Assembly (NCBI GenBank): GCA_902141825.1
Contig: CABFPG010000003.1
Location: forward strand, 496,001-560,000
Origin: Thalassocella blandensis
GTDB taxonomy: Bacteria; Pseudomonadota; Gammaproteobacteria; Pseudomonadales; Cellvibrionaceae
Length of the DNA: 64,000 bases
Reading direction: 5' to 3'
Positions within the stretch are counted from its first letter, which is position 1. Every line of letters starts with the position of its first letter. Both the position numbers and the translations under genes were made by a program. The notes below the pieces were generated by a model that saw only the letters and a program-made list of their open reading frames with translations, did no database searches and was not told where the DNA came from. This document shows positions 55,553 through 64,000 of this stretch, one piece after another.

Positions 55553-56680
55553 TCAAGACGTTGTTTTTTCTGCGAGTGACTTTTCGTACAGCATCCGAAT
55601 TTCCTCGCTCAGCTGCCAGACAGCCATAGCGTACAGATGGCTTCGGTTGTAACGGGTAATCACATAAAAATTGTTAAACCCCAGCCAGAATTCCTTGCCA
55701 TACTCGCCAACATACATCAAAGGAGTGGCCTCAGCACTTGCTTCATACCCTTCGACCGCAGGTGTAAATCCTTTTTGCTGCAGCTGCGCCAGAGAAAGAT
55801 CCGGTTTATTTTTCGAGTTCAGGATCTCTTTGTCATACCCCTCCGCAATGCGAGCTCGCGTAGCAACAGGTTTGCCGGTCTGCCATTTGTGTGACTTGAA
55901 ATAGTTAGCCACACTGCCGATAGCATCTGTTGGATTCGCCCAGATATCGGCAATTTCATCGCCATCAAAATCAACTGCGTAATGCCGAAAACTGCTGGAT
56001 ATAAACTGACCGTACCCCATTGCACCAGCGTAGGAGCCCGTCAGCGCCAAAAGATCCTGCTTCTGTTCACGGGTCAGCAAGAAGAAATGCTCCAACTCAC
56101 TGCGGAAAAAACTGGCACGAGGAGGATAGTCAAAGCCTAATGTACTCAGGGCATCGATAACTCGATAGCTGCCTGCGTGGCGACCATAGCGAGTTTCCAC
56201 TCCGATTATCGCGACAATTATCGATGCCGAAACACCAAACTCTTTTTCGGCCTTGCGTAATGTGGATTCGTTTTCCTGCCAGAACTGAACCCCTTGATTT
56301 ATTCGAGACTCACCCAGAAATATTTTGCGATAGTCAAACCATTCCAGTGTTTTTTCTGCGGGACGGGAAATGGCATCCAGAATGGATTGCTTTTTCTCTG
56401 CCTGACGGAGAGCCCCCTCAACATACTCTTTTGTGAAGTTGTGTTCTTTGACCATTTTATCGATAAATGCCGCAGCGTCGGGATGCTGAGAATAGTCCGC
56501 ATACCCAAAGGATGACCAGCCACCGACAAGCGTTGCGATGCTTAACAGGCCTGCACGAGCAAAGTTTGTCAGACGAATAGCGATTGGCCTCATCCAGTTC
56601 GCCGACACTTTTGCACCTGGTTGTTTAAACGGATTGCCTAATACATCAATGCAGCGTTGATGACCGACCGATTTTTTCAT
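55553..56680 (-). CDS. mltB: Membrane-bound lytic murein transglycosylase B
   Basis: 375 residues. Catalytic Glu in GVETRYGR; GAMGYGQFISSSFRHYAVDFDGD is the family signature. The start at 56680 has AGGA 12 bases upstream, but the signal-like sequence begins around residue 30 (MRPIAIRLTNFARAGLLSIA), so a start at 56593 is possible. No clear lipobox is visible, so it may be a soluble periplasmic form. Confidence 0.93.
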   Translation of the reverse strand: MKKSVGHQRCIDVLGNPFKQPGAKVSANWMRPIAIRLTNFARAGLLSIATLVGGWSSFGYADYSQHPDAAAFIDKMVKEHNFTKEYVEGALRQAEKKQSILDAISRPAEKTLEWFDYRKIFLGESRINQGVQFWQENESTLRKAEKEFGVSASIIVAIIGVETRYGRHAGSYRVIDALSTLGFDYPPRASFFRSELEHFFLLTREQKQDLLALTGSYAGAMGYGQFISSSFRHYAVDFDGDEIADIWANPTDAIGSVANYFKSHKWQTGKPVATRARIAEGYDKEILNSKNKPDLSLAQLQQKGFTPAVEGYEASAEATPLMYVGEYGKEFWLGFNNFYVITRYNRSHLYAMAVWQLSEEIRMLYEKSLAEKTTS

Positions 56681-56832
56681 AGAAAGAGTGAATCCTCGAG
56701 ATCTGTTTTTTTTGATTATTGAATTAAAAACACAATGAATCTATTGATAGCCATTCTGGCAAATTGTTCAACGACAAGGAATGCTTATCGTCAAATTTTC
56801 ATAAATGTTTTTTTGTAGAAATGACAAGTTAC

Positions 56833-57993
56833 TTAACTTCCACCGAGGGTTACTTTTTTCTTTTCCGTGGCAACTGCCATAATAATACCGAAGCCCGTCA
56901 TCAGGGTGACGATGGATGTGCCGCCAAGACTGACCAGAGGCAAGGGCACCCCCACCACCGGAAGTAAACCGGACACCATACCAATATTCACAAACACATA
57001 CACAAAAAACGTCAGTGTAATACTGCCGGCGAGTAAACGGCTAAACGTCGTTTGCGCGGTCCAGGAAATGTATACTCCACGAGAAATAATCAGGAAATAG
57101 AGGCCGATCAGACATAGCACTCCGATCAAGCCAAACTCTTCAGCCAGCACTGCAATAATAAAATCAGTGTGGGATTCAGGTAAAAAATCGAGTTGAGATT
57201 GTGTTCCAGTCAACCAGCCCTTACCGTTTACGCCGCCGGAACCGATGGCCGTTTTTGACTGAATAATATTCCAGCCAGCACCCAGTTTATCCGCCTCAGG
57301 GTCGAGCAGTGTCAACACACGCTGCTTTTGATAATCCTTCATCACAAAGGTCCACATCGGCCACAAGCTCAGAAGTACCGCCATCACACTGCCCACGATA
57401 TACCGCCAGCGCAACCCAGCTAGAAATAAAACAATGAGCCCGGAAATAGCGATGAGCAAGGAGGTGCCCAGGTCGGGTTGTTTTAGAATTAACACCGTGG
57501 GCACCGCGATTATGATCAGACAAACCACCGTATGTTTAAGACTCGGCGGCAGCATACGAGTACCAAGATAAGCGGCGACGAGCATAGGCACCGCAATTTT
57601 TAAAATCTCGGAGGGTTGAAAGCGGAAAAACCCCAGACTGATCCAGCGTTGTGCCCCTTTGGCTCCAACCCCGACGACATAAACCAAACCGAGCATCACC
57701 AGCCCTATGGCATAAAACCACGGTGCCCAACGACGCAATAAGCTCAGCTCTATCTGCGCAACAGCGAACATAGCGCCGTAAGCCAAAGTAAAGAAGACCA
57801 GCTGACGCTTGAGCATCCACTCACTTTCACCGCTGGCGCTGTAGAGGACGATAAGCCCGTAGGCCGTAACACTCAGCAGAAACAATAGCATTAGGGGGTC
57901 GATATGAATTTTCCGCCAAAAGCCCTCGCCACGTGCGAAGTGCTGGGTTGAATCGGGCAATCGACGAATAAAATCCTGACTGGACAAACTCAT
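56833..57993 (-). CDS. mrdB: Peptidoglycan glycosyltransferase RodA (MrdB)
   Basis: 386 residues, SEDS family with about ten membrane helices. Motifs include RWISLGFFRFQPSEILKIA, KQPDLGTSLL and VVGVPLPLVSLGGTS. With PBP2 it builds lateral-wall glycan in the elongasome. Overlaps mrdA by 4 bp. Confidence 0.97.
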   Translation of the reverse strand: MSLSSQDFIRRLPDSTQHFARGEGFWRKIHIDPLMLLFLLSVTAYGLIVLYSASGESEWMLKRQLVFFTLAYGAMFAVAQIELSLLRRWAPWFYAIGLVMLGLVYVVGVGAKGAQRWISLGFFRFQPSEILKIAVPMLVAAYLGTRMLPPSLKHTVVCLIIIAVPTVLILKQPDLGTSLLIAISGLIVLFLAGLRWRYIVGSVMAVLLSLWPMWTFVMKDYQKQRVLTLLDPEADKLGAGWNIIQSKTAIGSGGVNGKGWLTGTQSQLDFLPESHTDFIIAVLAEEFGLIGVLCLIGLYFLIISRGVYISWTAQTTFSRLLAGSITLTFFVYVFVNIGMVSGLLPVVGVPLPLVSLGGTSIVTLMTGFGIIMAVATEKKKVTLGGS

Positions 57994-59894
57994 TGCTGAG
58001 CCTCCTGGACTGCGGGCTGGGCCTGCATATTGGCCTGCCTCACTTTCTCTTGCGCAAAATATGCATCAAATACAGCTTTCACCACCGGAAAATCGGTATC
58101 CCCGTGCTTTTCTCCGTTTTCCACAATCACCGCCAACGCTAATGTTGGGTTTTTCACCGGACCAAACGCCACAAACAAGGTGTGATCGCGATGGAATTCG
58201 GCCAGCGCCTCACTTTCGTATTCCTCACCCTGAGCGATCCCAACTACCTGCGCAGTACCGGTTTTTCCGGCAATTTTATAATCTAAGAGACGCCCCAGAG
58301 AGTGCGCAGTCCCGTGAATATTGTTGACCACATCGCTCATGGATTGCTTCACAAACTCCCAGTTCACTTCGGATGCCTGCATTTGATCCACCACCTTGGG
58401 TTCAATCGTTTTATCGCCAATGCTCGCAACAAGGCTCGGCTGCATTCGCGTACCTCGTCGTGCCAGTGTTGCCGTCATGACAGCCAACTGCAATGGCGTT
58501 GCCAAAACATCGCCCTGCCCGATACTCATATTCAGACTGTTCCCGGGATACCATGCTTGCCCACGCGCAGCGCGCTTCCATTGCCGCGATGGCCAGATAC
58601 CGGCACGCTCACTTGGAATATCGATATCTGTTTTTTCACCCAGGCCGAAGTGAGTGCCAAATTCATGCATACGATCGACCCCCATGCGAAAAGCAAGATC
58701 GTAAAAAAAGATATCGCACGATTCTACGATTGCTTCATGCAGCCCCACGGTGCTGCCATGCCCCCCTTTTTTCCACTCGCGGTATTGGCGATCATCGTTT
58801 TCCAGCTGATAAAACCCGGGGTCGCGAATGCGGGTGTCGGTACTGATTATTTGTGCCTCCAGACCGCCGAGGCCCAGCACAGGTTTGAGAGTGGAGCCTG
58901 GAGGGTATTGCCCCTGTATCGTGCGATTAAACAAGGGTAAGTTGCGGGACTCGTTAAGTGCACGATAATTTTTTACACTGATCCCCGTCACAAACAGGTT
59001 GGGATCAAAGCTCGGCGTACTGACCATGGCCAACACCCCGCCGGTGGCGATATCAATTGCCACCATTGCACCACGCCGGCCCGCCAGTGCATCCGCGCCG
59101 GCCTGTTGCATAACACTGTCGATATGCAAATGAAGATCCTGCCCGGCCTGAGGCTCTACTTCATCGATGGTACGTAAGGCGCGGCCATGTGCATTGGTCT
59201 CGATGTATTCCACGCCGACAGTGCCCAACAACTGGCTTTCATAATGTTTTTCCAGGCCAATTTTGCCGATGCTGTGCGTCCCGCGGTATAGCTTGTCGGT
59301 CTCCTCATCAAAACTATTGAGTTCACTCTCATTGATACGTCCGACATACCCTACGATGTGCGCGTACAACTCACCTTTAGGGTAGTAGCGCACCAATTCG
59401 GCATTGACTTCCACCCCTTTTAAGTCAAATTTATTCACCGCCAGCCGGGCCATTTCCTCTTCATCCAGGCGGTAACGCAGCGCCACAGGTTCAAAAGGAC
59501 GTCGCCGCTGTTTGAGGTATTTGAAAAAATTCTCTTTGTCACTTTCTGAAATGTCGACCAGCTCACTAAGACGCGCAATGGTACCGTCCATGTCTCGCAC
59601 TCGCTCTTTTACCAGTGAAAGCGTAAAACTGGGGCGATTTTCTGCCAGCAATTCGCCATTGCGATCGTAGATCAATCCACGGTTAGGCGGAACGGGACGC
59701 ACTTGAATTCGGTTTCGATCAGACAGCGTGACATAGTTTTCATAATGCACGACCTGCAGACTGTAAAACCGATAGATGAGAATACAAAACAAGATAAACA
59801 CCAGAAGCAGCGCGAGAGCCACCCGGCGAGTAAAGGTATTCGCCTCATTGACATGGTCTTTAAATCGATGGTGCTCGGTACTCGCCCAATTCAT
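57990..59894 (-). CDS. mrdA: Penicillin-binding protein 2
   Basis: 634 residues. N-terminal membrane helix (~26-46), pedestal/dimerisation domain, then transpeptidase with STLK (in YPPGSTLKPV) and KTGTAQ. It cross-links lateral-wall peptidoglycan and activates RodA. A 267-bp gap containing a repeat array separates it from rlmH. Confidence 0.97.
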   Translation of the reverse strand: MNWASTEHHRFKDHVNEANTFTRRVALALLLVFILFCILIYRFYSLQVVHYENYVTLSDRNRIQVRPVPPNRGLIYDRNGELLAENRPSFTLSLVKERVRDMDGTIARLSELVDISESDKENFFKYLKQRRRPFEPVALRYRLDEEEMARLAVNKFDLKGVEVNAELVRYYPKGELYAHIVGYVGRINESELNSFDEETDKLYRGTHSIGKIGLEKHYESQLLGTVGVEYIETNAHGRALRTIDEVEPQAGQDLHLHIDSVMQQAGADALAGRRGAMVAIDIATGGVLAMVSTPSFDPNLFVTGISVKNYRALNESRNLPLFNRTIQGQYPPGSTLKPVLGLGGLEAQIISTDTRIRDPGFYQLENDDRQYREWKKGGHGSTVGLHEAIVESCDIFFYDLAFRMGVDRMHEFGTHFGLGEKTDIDIPSERAGIWPSRQWKRAARGQAWYPGNSLNMSIGQGDVLATPLQLAVMTATLARRGTRMQPSLVASIGDKTIEPKVVDQMQASEVNWEFVKQSMSDVVNNIHGTAHSLGRLLDYKIAGKTGTAQVVGIAQGEEYESEALAEFHRDHTLFVAFGPVKNPTLALAVIVENGEKHGDTDFPVVKAVFDAYFAQEKVRQANMQAQPAVQEAQQ

Positions 59895-60046
59895 AGTTAT
59901 TTTTTGTTGAGGCTACGATAACGTCTGTGCACTAAAATTGCCGATGGCCGCATGAGTTATTAACTGTTTCACTGCAGTTTGTAATGGTTTGTTTTTTTTA
60001 AGCGCTTATTGCTGGTGTTTTATCTGTGATTTTTGTCTGTGATCTG

Positions 60047-60106
60047 TTCAGAGAGCTATTCAGAGAGCTATTCAGAGATCTTTTCATAGTCCTGTTCAGT
60101 AATCTA
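60047..60106. repeat. Five 12-bp tandem units between rlmH and mrdA
   Basis: Units: ttcagagagcta, ttcagagagcta, ttcagagatctt, ttcatagtcctg, ttcagtaatcta. All are exactly 12 bp. Just upstream, TCTGTGAT appears twice about 13 bases apart, perhaps an older layer of the same process. Confidence 0.75.
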
Positions 60107-60161
60107 ACGTGATCTATGTTTGTAGCTTCTTCACCAGACGCACGGGCAACTATCACTTACT

Positions 60162-60629
60162 TTATTTATGGTAAGGATGGTTTTGCAAAATCGTCCAGGC
60201 ACGATACAACTGTTCAATCAAAACGACCCGCACCAGCGGGTGCGGCAGAGTCAATCCAGACAGCGACCATTTTTCATCGGCTGCGGCCAGACATGAAGCT
60301 GACAGCCCGTCCGGCCCGCCTATGACTAAGCATACATCAGTCGCTTCCATTTGCCACGAAGCCATTTTCTCTGACAACAATTCCGTGCTAAGTGCCTTAC
60401 CTTTTACGTCCAGCATCACCGCACGTGCGCCTTTGGGGATGGACGCAAGAATCTGCTCCCCTTCGCTTTGTTTTATTTTATCGACATTGGAAGATTTGGA
60501 ACGCGGCGCGAGCGGCAATTCAATCAATTGCGGCTTGAGCTCACGCGGCAGACGTTTAGCGTATTCTTCATAGCCCTGCATCACCCAGGCAGGCATTTTG
60601 GAGCCTACAGAAATAAGGGAAAGTTTCAA
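60162..60629 (-). CDS. rlmH: 23S rRNA pseudouridine-1915 N3-methyltransferase
   Basis: 155 residues, identical in length to E. coli RlmH when begun at TTG 60629 ([16 protein letters not shown]). The frame is open 46 codons further upstream, overlapping rsfS, but that part does not resemble RlmH. SPOUT signature [10 protein letters not shown] and the C-terminal [23 protein letters not shown] are intact. The TTG start has only a distant AAAAGG site, suggesting dependence on translation of rsfS. Confidence 0.95.
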   Translation of the reverse strand: MKLSLISVGSKMPAWVMQGYEEYAKRLPRELKPQLIELPLAPRSKSSNVDKIKQSEGEQILASIPKGARAVMLDVKGKALSTELLSEKMASWQMEATDVCLVIGGPDGLSASCLAAADEKWSLSGLTLPHPLVRVVLIEQLYRAWTILQNHPYHK

Positions 60630-60675
60630 AATTACACGGCCTTTTCTTGGGCGAAACTGAGCACCACAGATTCGA

Positions 60676-61047
60676 TTATTCCTGCTCCGAAGAACCGCTC
60701 CCAGACTGGTTTTTCTTGCGACCGGCAGGCTCCATATACCAAAGCTTCTCCAGCCCATAAAAATCACGTGTTGCCTGCAACATTACATGAACAACCGTGT
60801 CTCCGTAATCCACCAGGACCCACTCGCCCGCCTCCATACCTTCGACACCAATCGCCTGAAGCCCCTGCTTTTTGCACTCTTCAATCACATTATTCGCCAC
60901 GGATTTCACATGGCGATTAGATGTTCCCGTGACGATTACCAGATTGTCCATAACGTCACTTAACTCAGTCACATCGAGGACTTTCAGGTCCTGCCCTTTT
61001 AAATCTTCAATCGCTGTTATGATGGTTTGCTGTAAATTTCCAGACAT
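60676..61047 (-). CDS. rsfS: Ribosomal silencing factor RsfS
   Basis: 123 residues. Motifs: [48 protein letters not shown] and YYGLEKLW-like ending. It binds uL14 and blocks subunit joining in stationary phase. Between nadD and rlmH, the standard order. Confidence 0.96.
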   Translation of the reverse strand: MSGNLQQTIITAIEDLKGQDLKVLDVTELSDVMDNLVIVTGTSNRHVKSVANNVIEECKKQGLQAIGVEGMEAGEWVLVDYGDTVVHVMLQATRDFYGLEKLWYMEPAGRKKNQSGSGSSEQE

Positions 61048-61102
61048 TGATAAACTCTTTAAGTTACTTAAAATTCAGCGCAAAACGCTGACTGTATTTC
61101 CG

Positions 61103-61795
61103 CTAGCCTGCATTATATAGCTTATGCTGCGCTATATAATTCGCCACCGAGGAGTATAACTGACGTCGCGTACTCTCCCCTCGGGCTATGGTTTGGCGAA
61201 TATCACTGGACGCCAGATCACGCTGTTCCGTCGCCACTTCAATTATTTTACCGGCAGTATGCGCCAGAGCCTCAGCCGGATCGACACTCCGCTCCTGCAA
61301 CAATTGCTGCAAGGGCTCTGCCAATTGAGCGCTATACCCCGGCCGTCGCACTAGCACCAGATTGACATAGCTCAGAATTTCCTGCCATTGGTACCACTGC
61401 GTGAAGTTTTCCCAGGAATCCCACCCCAGGATAAAATGCAGCGAGGCCGTGGGACCGAACTCATGACGAATCGCTTCAACGGTTTGCCGTGTATAGGATG
61501 GACCTTCTCGCTTAAGCTCTCGGGTATCAACCAGAAGCCTGCCCGCGTGTGTGTGGGTTCGCTGGTACTCCACTAATGCCAGCTGTGTCATGGCCACTCG
61601 CTGCTCTGCGCTGGCGTGCAATCCCTGTTTGTGTGGCGGTATCCGACAAGGCATGAGCCTTACCTCGGCAAGTCCCAGTGCGCGCTGCACAGCAACCGCC
61701 ATTTCGATATGGGCAACATGGACAGGATCGAAGCTCCCGCCAAAAAAACCCAGGGCCAAGGGGGCTTTATTCAGTGATGACAAAGAGCTCACCAA
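61103..61795 (-). CDS. nadD: Nicotinate-nucleotide adenylyltransferase
   Basis: 230 residues. Nucleotidyltransferase motif GGSFDPVHVAHIEMA (GxFDPxHxxH) near the N-terminus and the ASSDIRQTI motif near the end. It makes deamido-NAD. The start is TTG or the adjacent GTG; the choice changes only one residue. Confidence 0.95.
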   Translation of the reverse strand: MVSSLSSLNKAPLALGFFGGSFDPVHVAHIEMAVAVQRALGLAEVRLMPCRIPPHKQGLHASAEQRVAMTQLALVEYQRTHTHAGRLLVDTRELKREGPSYTRQTVEAIRHEFGPTASLHFILGWDSWENFTQWYQWQEILSYVNLVLVRRPGYSAQLAEPLQQLLQERSVDPAEALAHTAGKIIEVATEQRDLASSDIRQTIARGESTRRQLYSSVANYIAQHKLYNAG

Positions 61796-61804
61796 CTTCG
61801 TGAT

Positions 61805-63061
61805 TTATTGACGAATATGACCATCACCCAACACGACCCATTTTTGAGAGGTCAGCCCTTCTAAACCTACCGGTCCACGAGCATGAATCTTATCTGTTGA
61901 TATACCAATTTCCGCACCCAAGCCGTATTCGAAACCGTCTGCAAAGCGCGTGGAAGCATTCACCATGACGGAACTAGAGTCCACTTCGGCCAGGAATCGA
62001 CGTGCCAGAGTATAGTCTTCGGTCACGATGGATTCTGTATGCTGCGAACTGTATTGATTAATATGGGTTATGGCCTCATCGATATCCGCCACCACTTTAA
62101 TAGACAATACGGGCGCAAGATATTCGGTTGACCAGTCCTCTTCACTTGCCTCATTGGCCGTAATAATAGCGCGTGTCTTACTGCAACCACGCAGTTCAAC
62201 CTGCTTGTCGGCGTACGCTTGGGCCAGTCTCGGTAGAATTTGGGAAGCGACAGGCTCTGCCACTAACAGCGTTTCCATGGCATTACACACCCCATAACGG
62301 TGTGTTTTACTATTTAGAGCGATGTTAAATGCCTTGTCCAGATCGGCCTTTGCATCAATATACACATGGCAAATACCATCAAGGTGCTTGATAACACTCA
62401 CTTTGGCATCCTGTGAAATCCGCTCTATCAACCCTTTTCCACCGCGAGGCACAATCACGTCGACATATTGTGGCATGGTGATGAGTTCACCCACGGCTTC
62501 TCGATCTGTAGTCTCAATCACCTGTACTGCCTGTGGATGCAATCCCGCCTTTACCAGCCCTTGCTCTATGCACTTGGCAATCGCCTGATTGGAGTGGATG
62601 GCTTCTTTACCACCGCGCAAAATCGTGGCATTTCCGGATTTCAAACACAAACTGGCCGCATCGATCGTCACATTTGGACGCGACTCATAGATAATGCCCA
62701 CCACACCGAGCGGCACTCGCATTTTGCCAACCTGTATACCGCTTGGACGATATTTCAAATCGGTAATTTCACCGCAGGGGTCTGGCAGTGCCGCAACTTG
62801 CTGCAGCCCTTCGATCATCCCGTCGATGCGTGCCGGTGTTAGCTCCAAACGATCAAGCAATGCGGCATCCAGCCCAACCGCTCGGCCCTGCTCCAGATCC
62901 CGAGCATTCTCTCTTGTGATTTCATCACGAGCAGTATCGATTGCCTCGGCAATAGCCAGCAACGCATTATTTTTCATGCCGGTGTTAGCACTGAGCATGG
63001 CACGAGAAGCTGCACGAGCCTGCTGGCCCAGCGTCTGCATATATTCTTTTACGGAAGTCAT
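61805..63061 (-). CDS. proA: Gamma-glutamyl phosphate reductase
   Basis: 418 residues from the ATG at 63061 (E. coli 417). Catalytic Cys in [35 protein letters not shown] and ILRGGKEA are typical. Second step of proline synthesis. Nine bases before nadD, so probably co-transcribed with it. Confidence 0.97.
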   Translation of the reverse strand: MTSVKEYMQTLGQQARAASRAMLSANTGMKNNALLAIAEAIDTARDEITRENARDLEQGRAVGLDAALLDRLELTPARIDGMIEGLQQVAALPDPCGEITDLKYRPSGIQVGKMRVPLGVVGIIYESRPNVTIDAASLCLKSGNATILRGGKEAIHSNQAIAKCIEQGLVKAGLHPQAVQVIETTDREAVGELITMPQYVDVIVPRGGKGLIERISQDAKVSVIKHLDGICHVYIDAKADLDKAFNIALNSKTHRYGVCNAMETLLVAEPVASQILPRLAQAYADKQVELRGCSKTRAIITANEASEEDWSTEYLAPVLSIKVVADIDEAITHINQYSSQHTESIVTEDYTLARRFLAEVDSSSVMVNASTRFADGFEYGLGAEIGISTDKIHARGPVGLEGLTSQKWVVLGDGHIRQ

Positions 63062-63164
63062 GATGTCTTTACTGATCCTTACCGGTCCCCAGGGCACAAA
63101 AAGGGGCATTATAACGAATTACATGCAGTCTAACATGCAAACAGTTAGACTGCTTAATGACGGA

Positions 63165-64000
63165 TCACGCCTCGGGATCAACGGTAAAGGAATCGCCCAG
63201 AATGGAGGCTGCGCCGGGGGCGACGTGGAAGTATTTTTGCGCGTAAGCAATGCGATCATCAATAGACATGCGCTGTGGAGATTTCAAGCGCTCAACACTT
63301 TGCAACCGGGGCAAAAGCCCCTGATTATTGGCGAGCTGAATCGACAAACCCGGACGAGCATTGAGCTCCAGCAACATGGGACCGCGGTTCTGATCGATCA
63401 CCAGATCCACACCAAGGTACCCCAATCCACTCATATCCGAACAAGCGCAGGCTAAGTGCAGCAGGCGATCCCAGCTCGGCAGTGCCAACTCAAACAGATC
63501 CTGCCCGGTGTCCGGGTGGTAGCGCACGGGATGGTCGTTCTGCACAGCATTTACGGCTTTGCCTTCAGAGATACTCAAACCAACACCCACAGCTCCTTGG
63601 TGCAAGTTCGCCTTGCCGTTGGAAGCCGCACAGGATAAGCGCATCATCGCCATGACAGGAATTCCGCGAAACACAATAACGCGGATGTCCGGTACGCCTT
63701 CATAGCTGAATTTAGTGAGGGCTTCTTCCACCACAATACGGGTTTCCAGCACCGCCACATCGGTGGCTCCGCCCAGTGAAAACAGCCCCGCCAGAATATT
63801 GGACGTATGACGCTGAACATCTTCACGCTCAATCACTTGCTGATTGGATTTTATGTATTTGCCTTCATCATTTTTGCCGGCGACAACCATGATGCCTTTA
63901 CCACCCGACCCTTTGGCAGGTTTAATACAGAAGGCTGGATGGTCTTGCACGATATCGTGAATAGAGGCCACATCGTGCTGACTGGAAATTACGCCTATTA
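63165..64000 (-). CDS. RimK-like alpha-L-glutamate ligase homologue, 5' end cut by window
   Basis: About 278 residues visible. ATP-grasp features: FCIKPAKGSGGKGIMVV (ATP-lid), IRVIVFRGIPVMAMMRL, and the metal-binding LLELNARPGLSIQLAN. The frame continues past the window edge (GVISSQHDV), so no start can be given; this family is about 320 residues. It belongs to the RimK-related group often found next to an inactive transglutaminase-like membrane protein gene, which would lie outside the window. Confidence 0.85.
   Translation of the reverse strand, partial: IGVISSQHDVASIHDIVQDHPAFCIKPAKGSGGKGIMVVAGKNDEGKYIKSNQQVIEREDVQRHTSNILAGLFSLGGATDVAVLETRIVVEEALTKFSYEGVPDIRVIVFRGIPVMAMMRLSCAASNGKANLHQGAVGVGLSISEGKAVNAVQNDHPVRYHPDTGQDLFELALPSWDRLLHLACACSDMSGLGYLGVDLVIDQNRGPMLLELNARPGLSIQLANNQGLLPRLQSVERLKSPQRMSIDDRIAYAQKYFHVAPGAASILGDSFTVDPEA

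Noticed and set aside
58302-58940. 212-codon plus-strand frame opposite mrdA
   Set aside because: Shadow of the PBP2 gene, which has intact catalytic motifs on the other strand.
1-64000. CRISPR arrays, insertion sequences, prophage, tRNA or rRNA genes
   Set aside because: Short tandem arrays lack spacers and cas genes; no transposase, integrase or phage gene and no cloverleaf-forming sequence was found by eye. A tRNAscan/Infernal run would be decisive.

Overview
The window reads as chromosomal DNA of a marine or plant/algal-debris gammaproteobacterium, most likely Cellvibrionales (Saccharophagus/Cellvibrio/Teredinibacter type). The reasons are secreted multidomain glycan-active enzymes joined by Pro-Thr linkers, tandem CBM6 modules, a GlyGly-CTERM-like tail, and a housekeeping block (proA, nadD, rsfS, rlmH, mrdA, mrdB, mltB, rlpA, dacA, ybeD, lipB, lipA) in classical gammaproteobacterial order. 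The genus is an inference from style; no rRNA or tRNA gene is visible.

Positions 1-24600 are an accessory, secretion-rich half. They hold a partial SLT-type lytic transglycosylase, a secreted zinc metalloprotease with two C-terminal beta/gamma-crystallin domains, an SPFH/NfeD membrane pair, a MacAB-like exporter with one ATPase, two permeases and an adaptor, a convergent CadC/ToxR-like regulator, an orphan ECF sigma factor, a DUF6702/M1-peptidase pair, a CBM6-CBM6-GH16 glucanase, a small secreted protein behind a long regulatory region, and a 1176-residue beta-helix enzyme whose Asp spacing fits GH87 alpha-1,3-glucanases. The two glucanases suggest a locus aimed at fungal or algal glucans.

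Positions 25000-35300 hold molybdate uptake genes modBC without modA. Next comes a six-gene operon: small secreted protein, GIN-domain protein, YtrA-type GntR repressor, ABC ATPase, ABC permease, second GIN-domain protein. Two operator-like sites precede it. This operon is the best candidate here for an incompletely described envelope-stress system. dtd, a small membrane protein and pxpABC (5-oxoprolinase) follow.

Positions 35400-50800 are signalling and core genes: a histidine kinase with a REC-DUF3369-GGDEF-EAL partner, a YgjP-type metallopeptidase, a cold-shock protein with a cold-box-like leader, a CPXCG zinc-ribbon protein, a soluble NIT-like protein, a DUF4399 protein, leuS-lptE-holA, a PAS-GGDEF-EAL protein and a GNAT acetyltransferase. 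Positions 50900-64000 are the minus-strand lipoate/cell-wall/ribosome-maturation block, ending in a truncated RimK-like ligase gene.

A feature running through the non-coding DNA is short tandem arrays of degenerate 8-15 bp units at several unrelated intergenic loci, with one in-frame example inside pxpC. No CRISPR array, insertion sequence, prophage or RNA gene could be supported.
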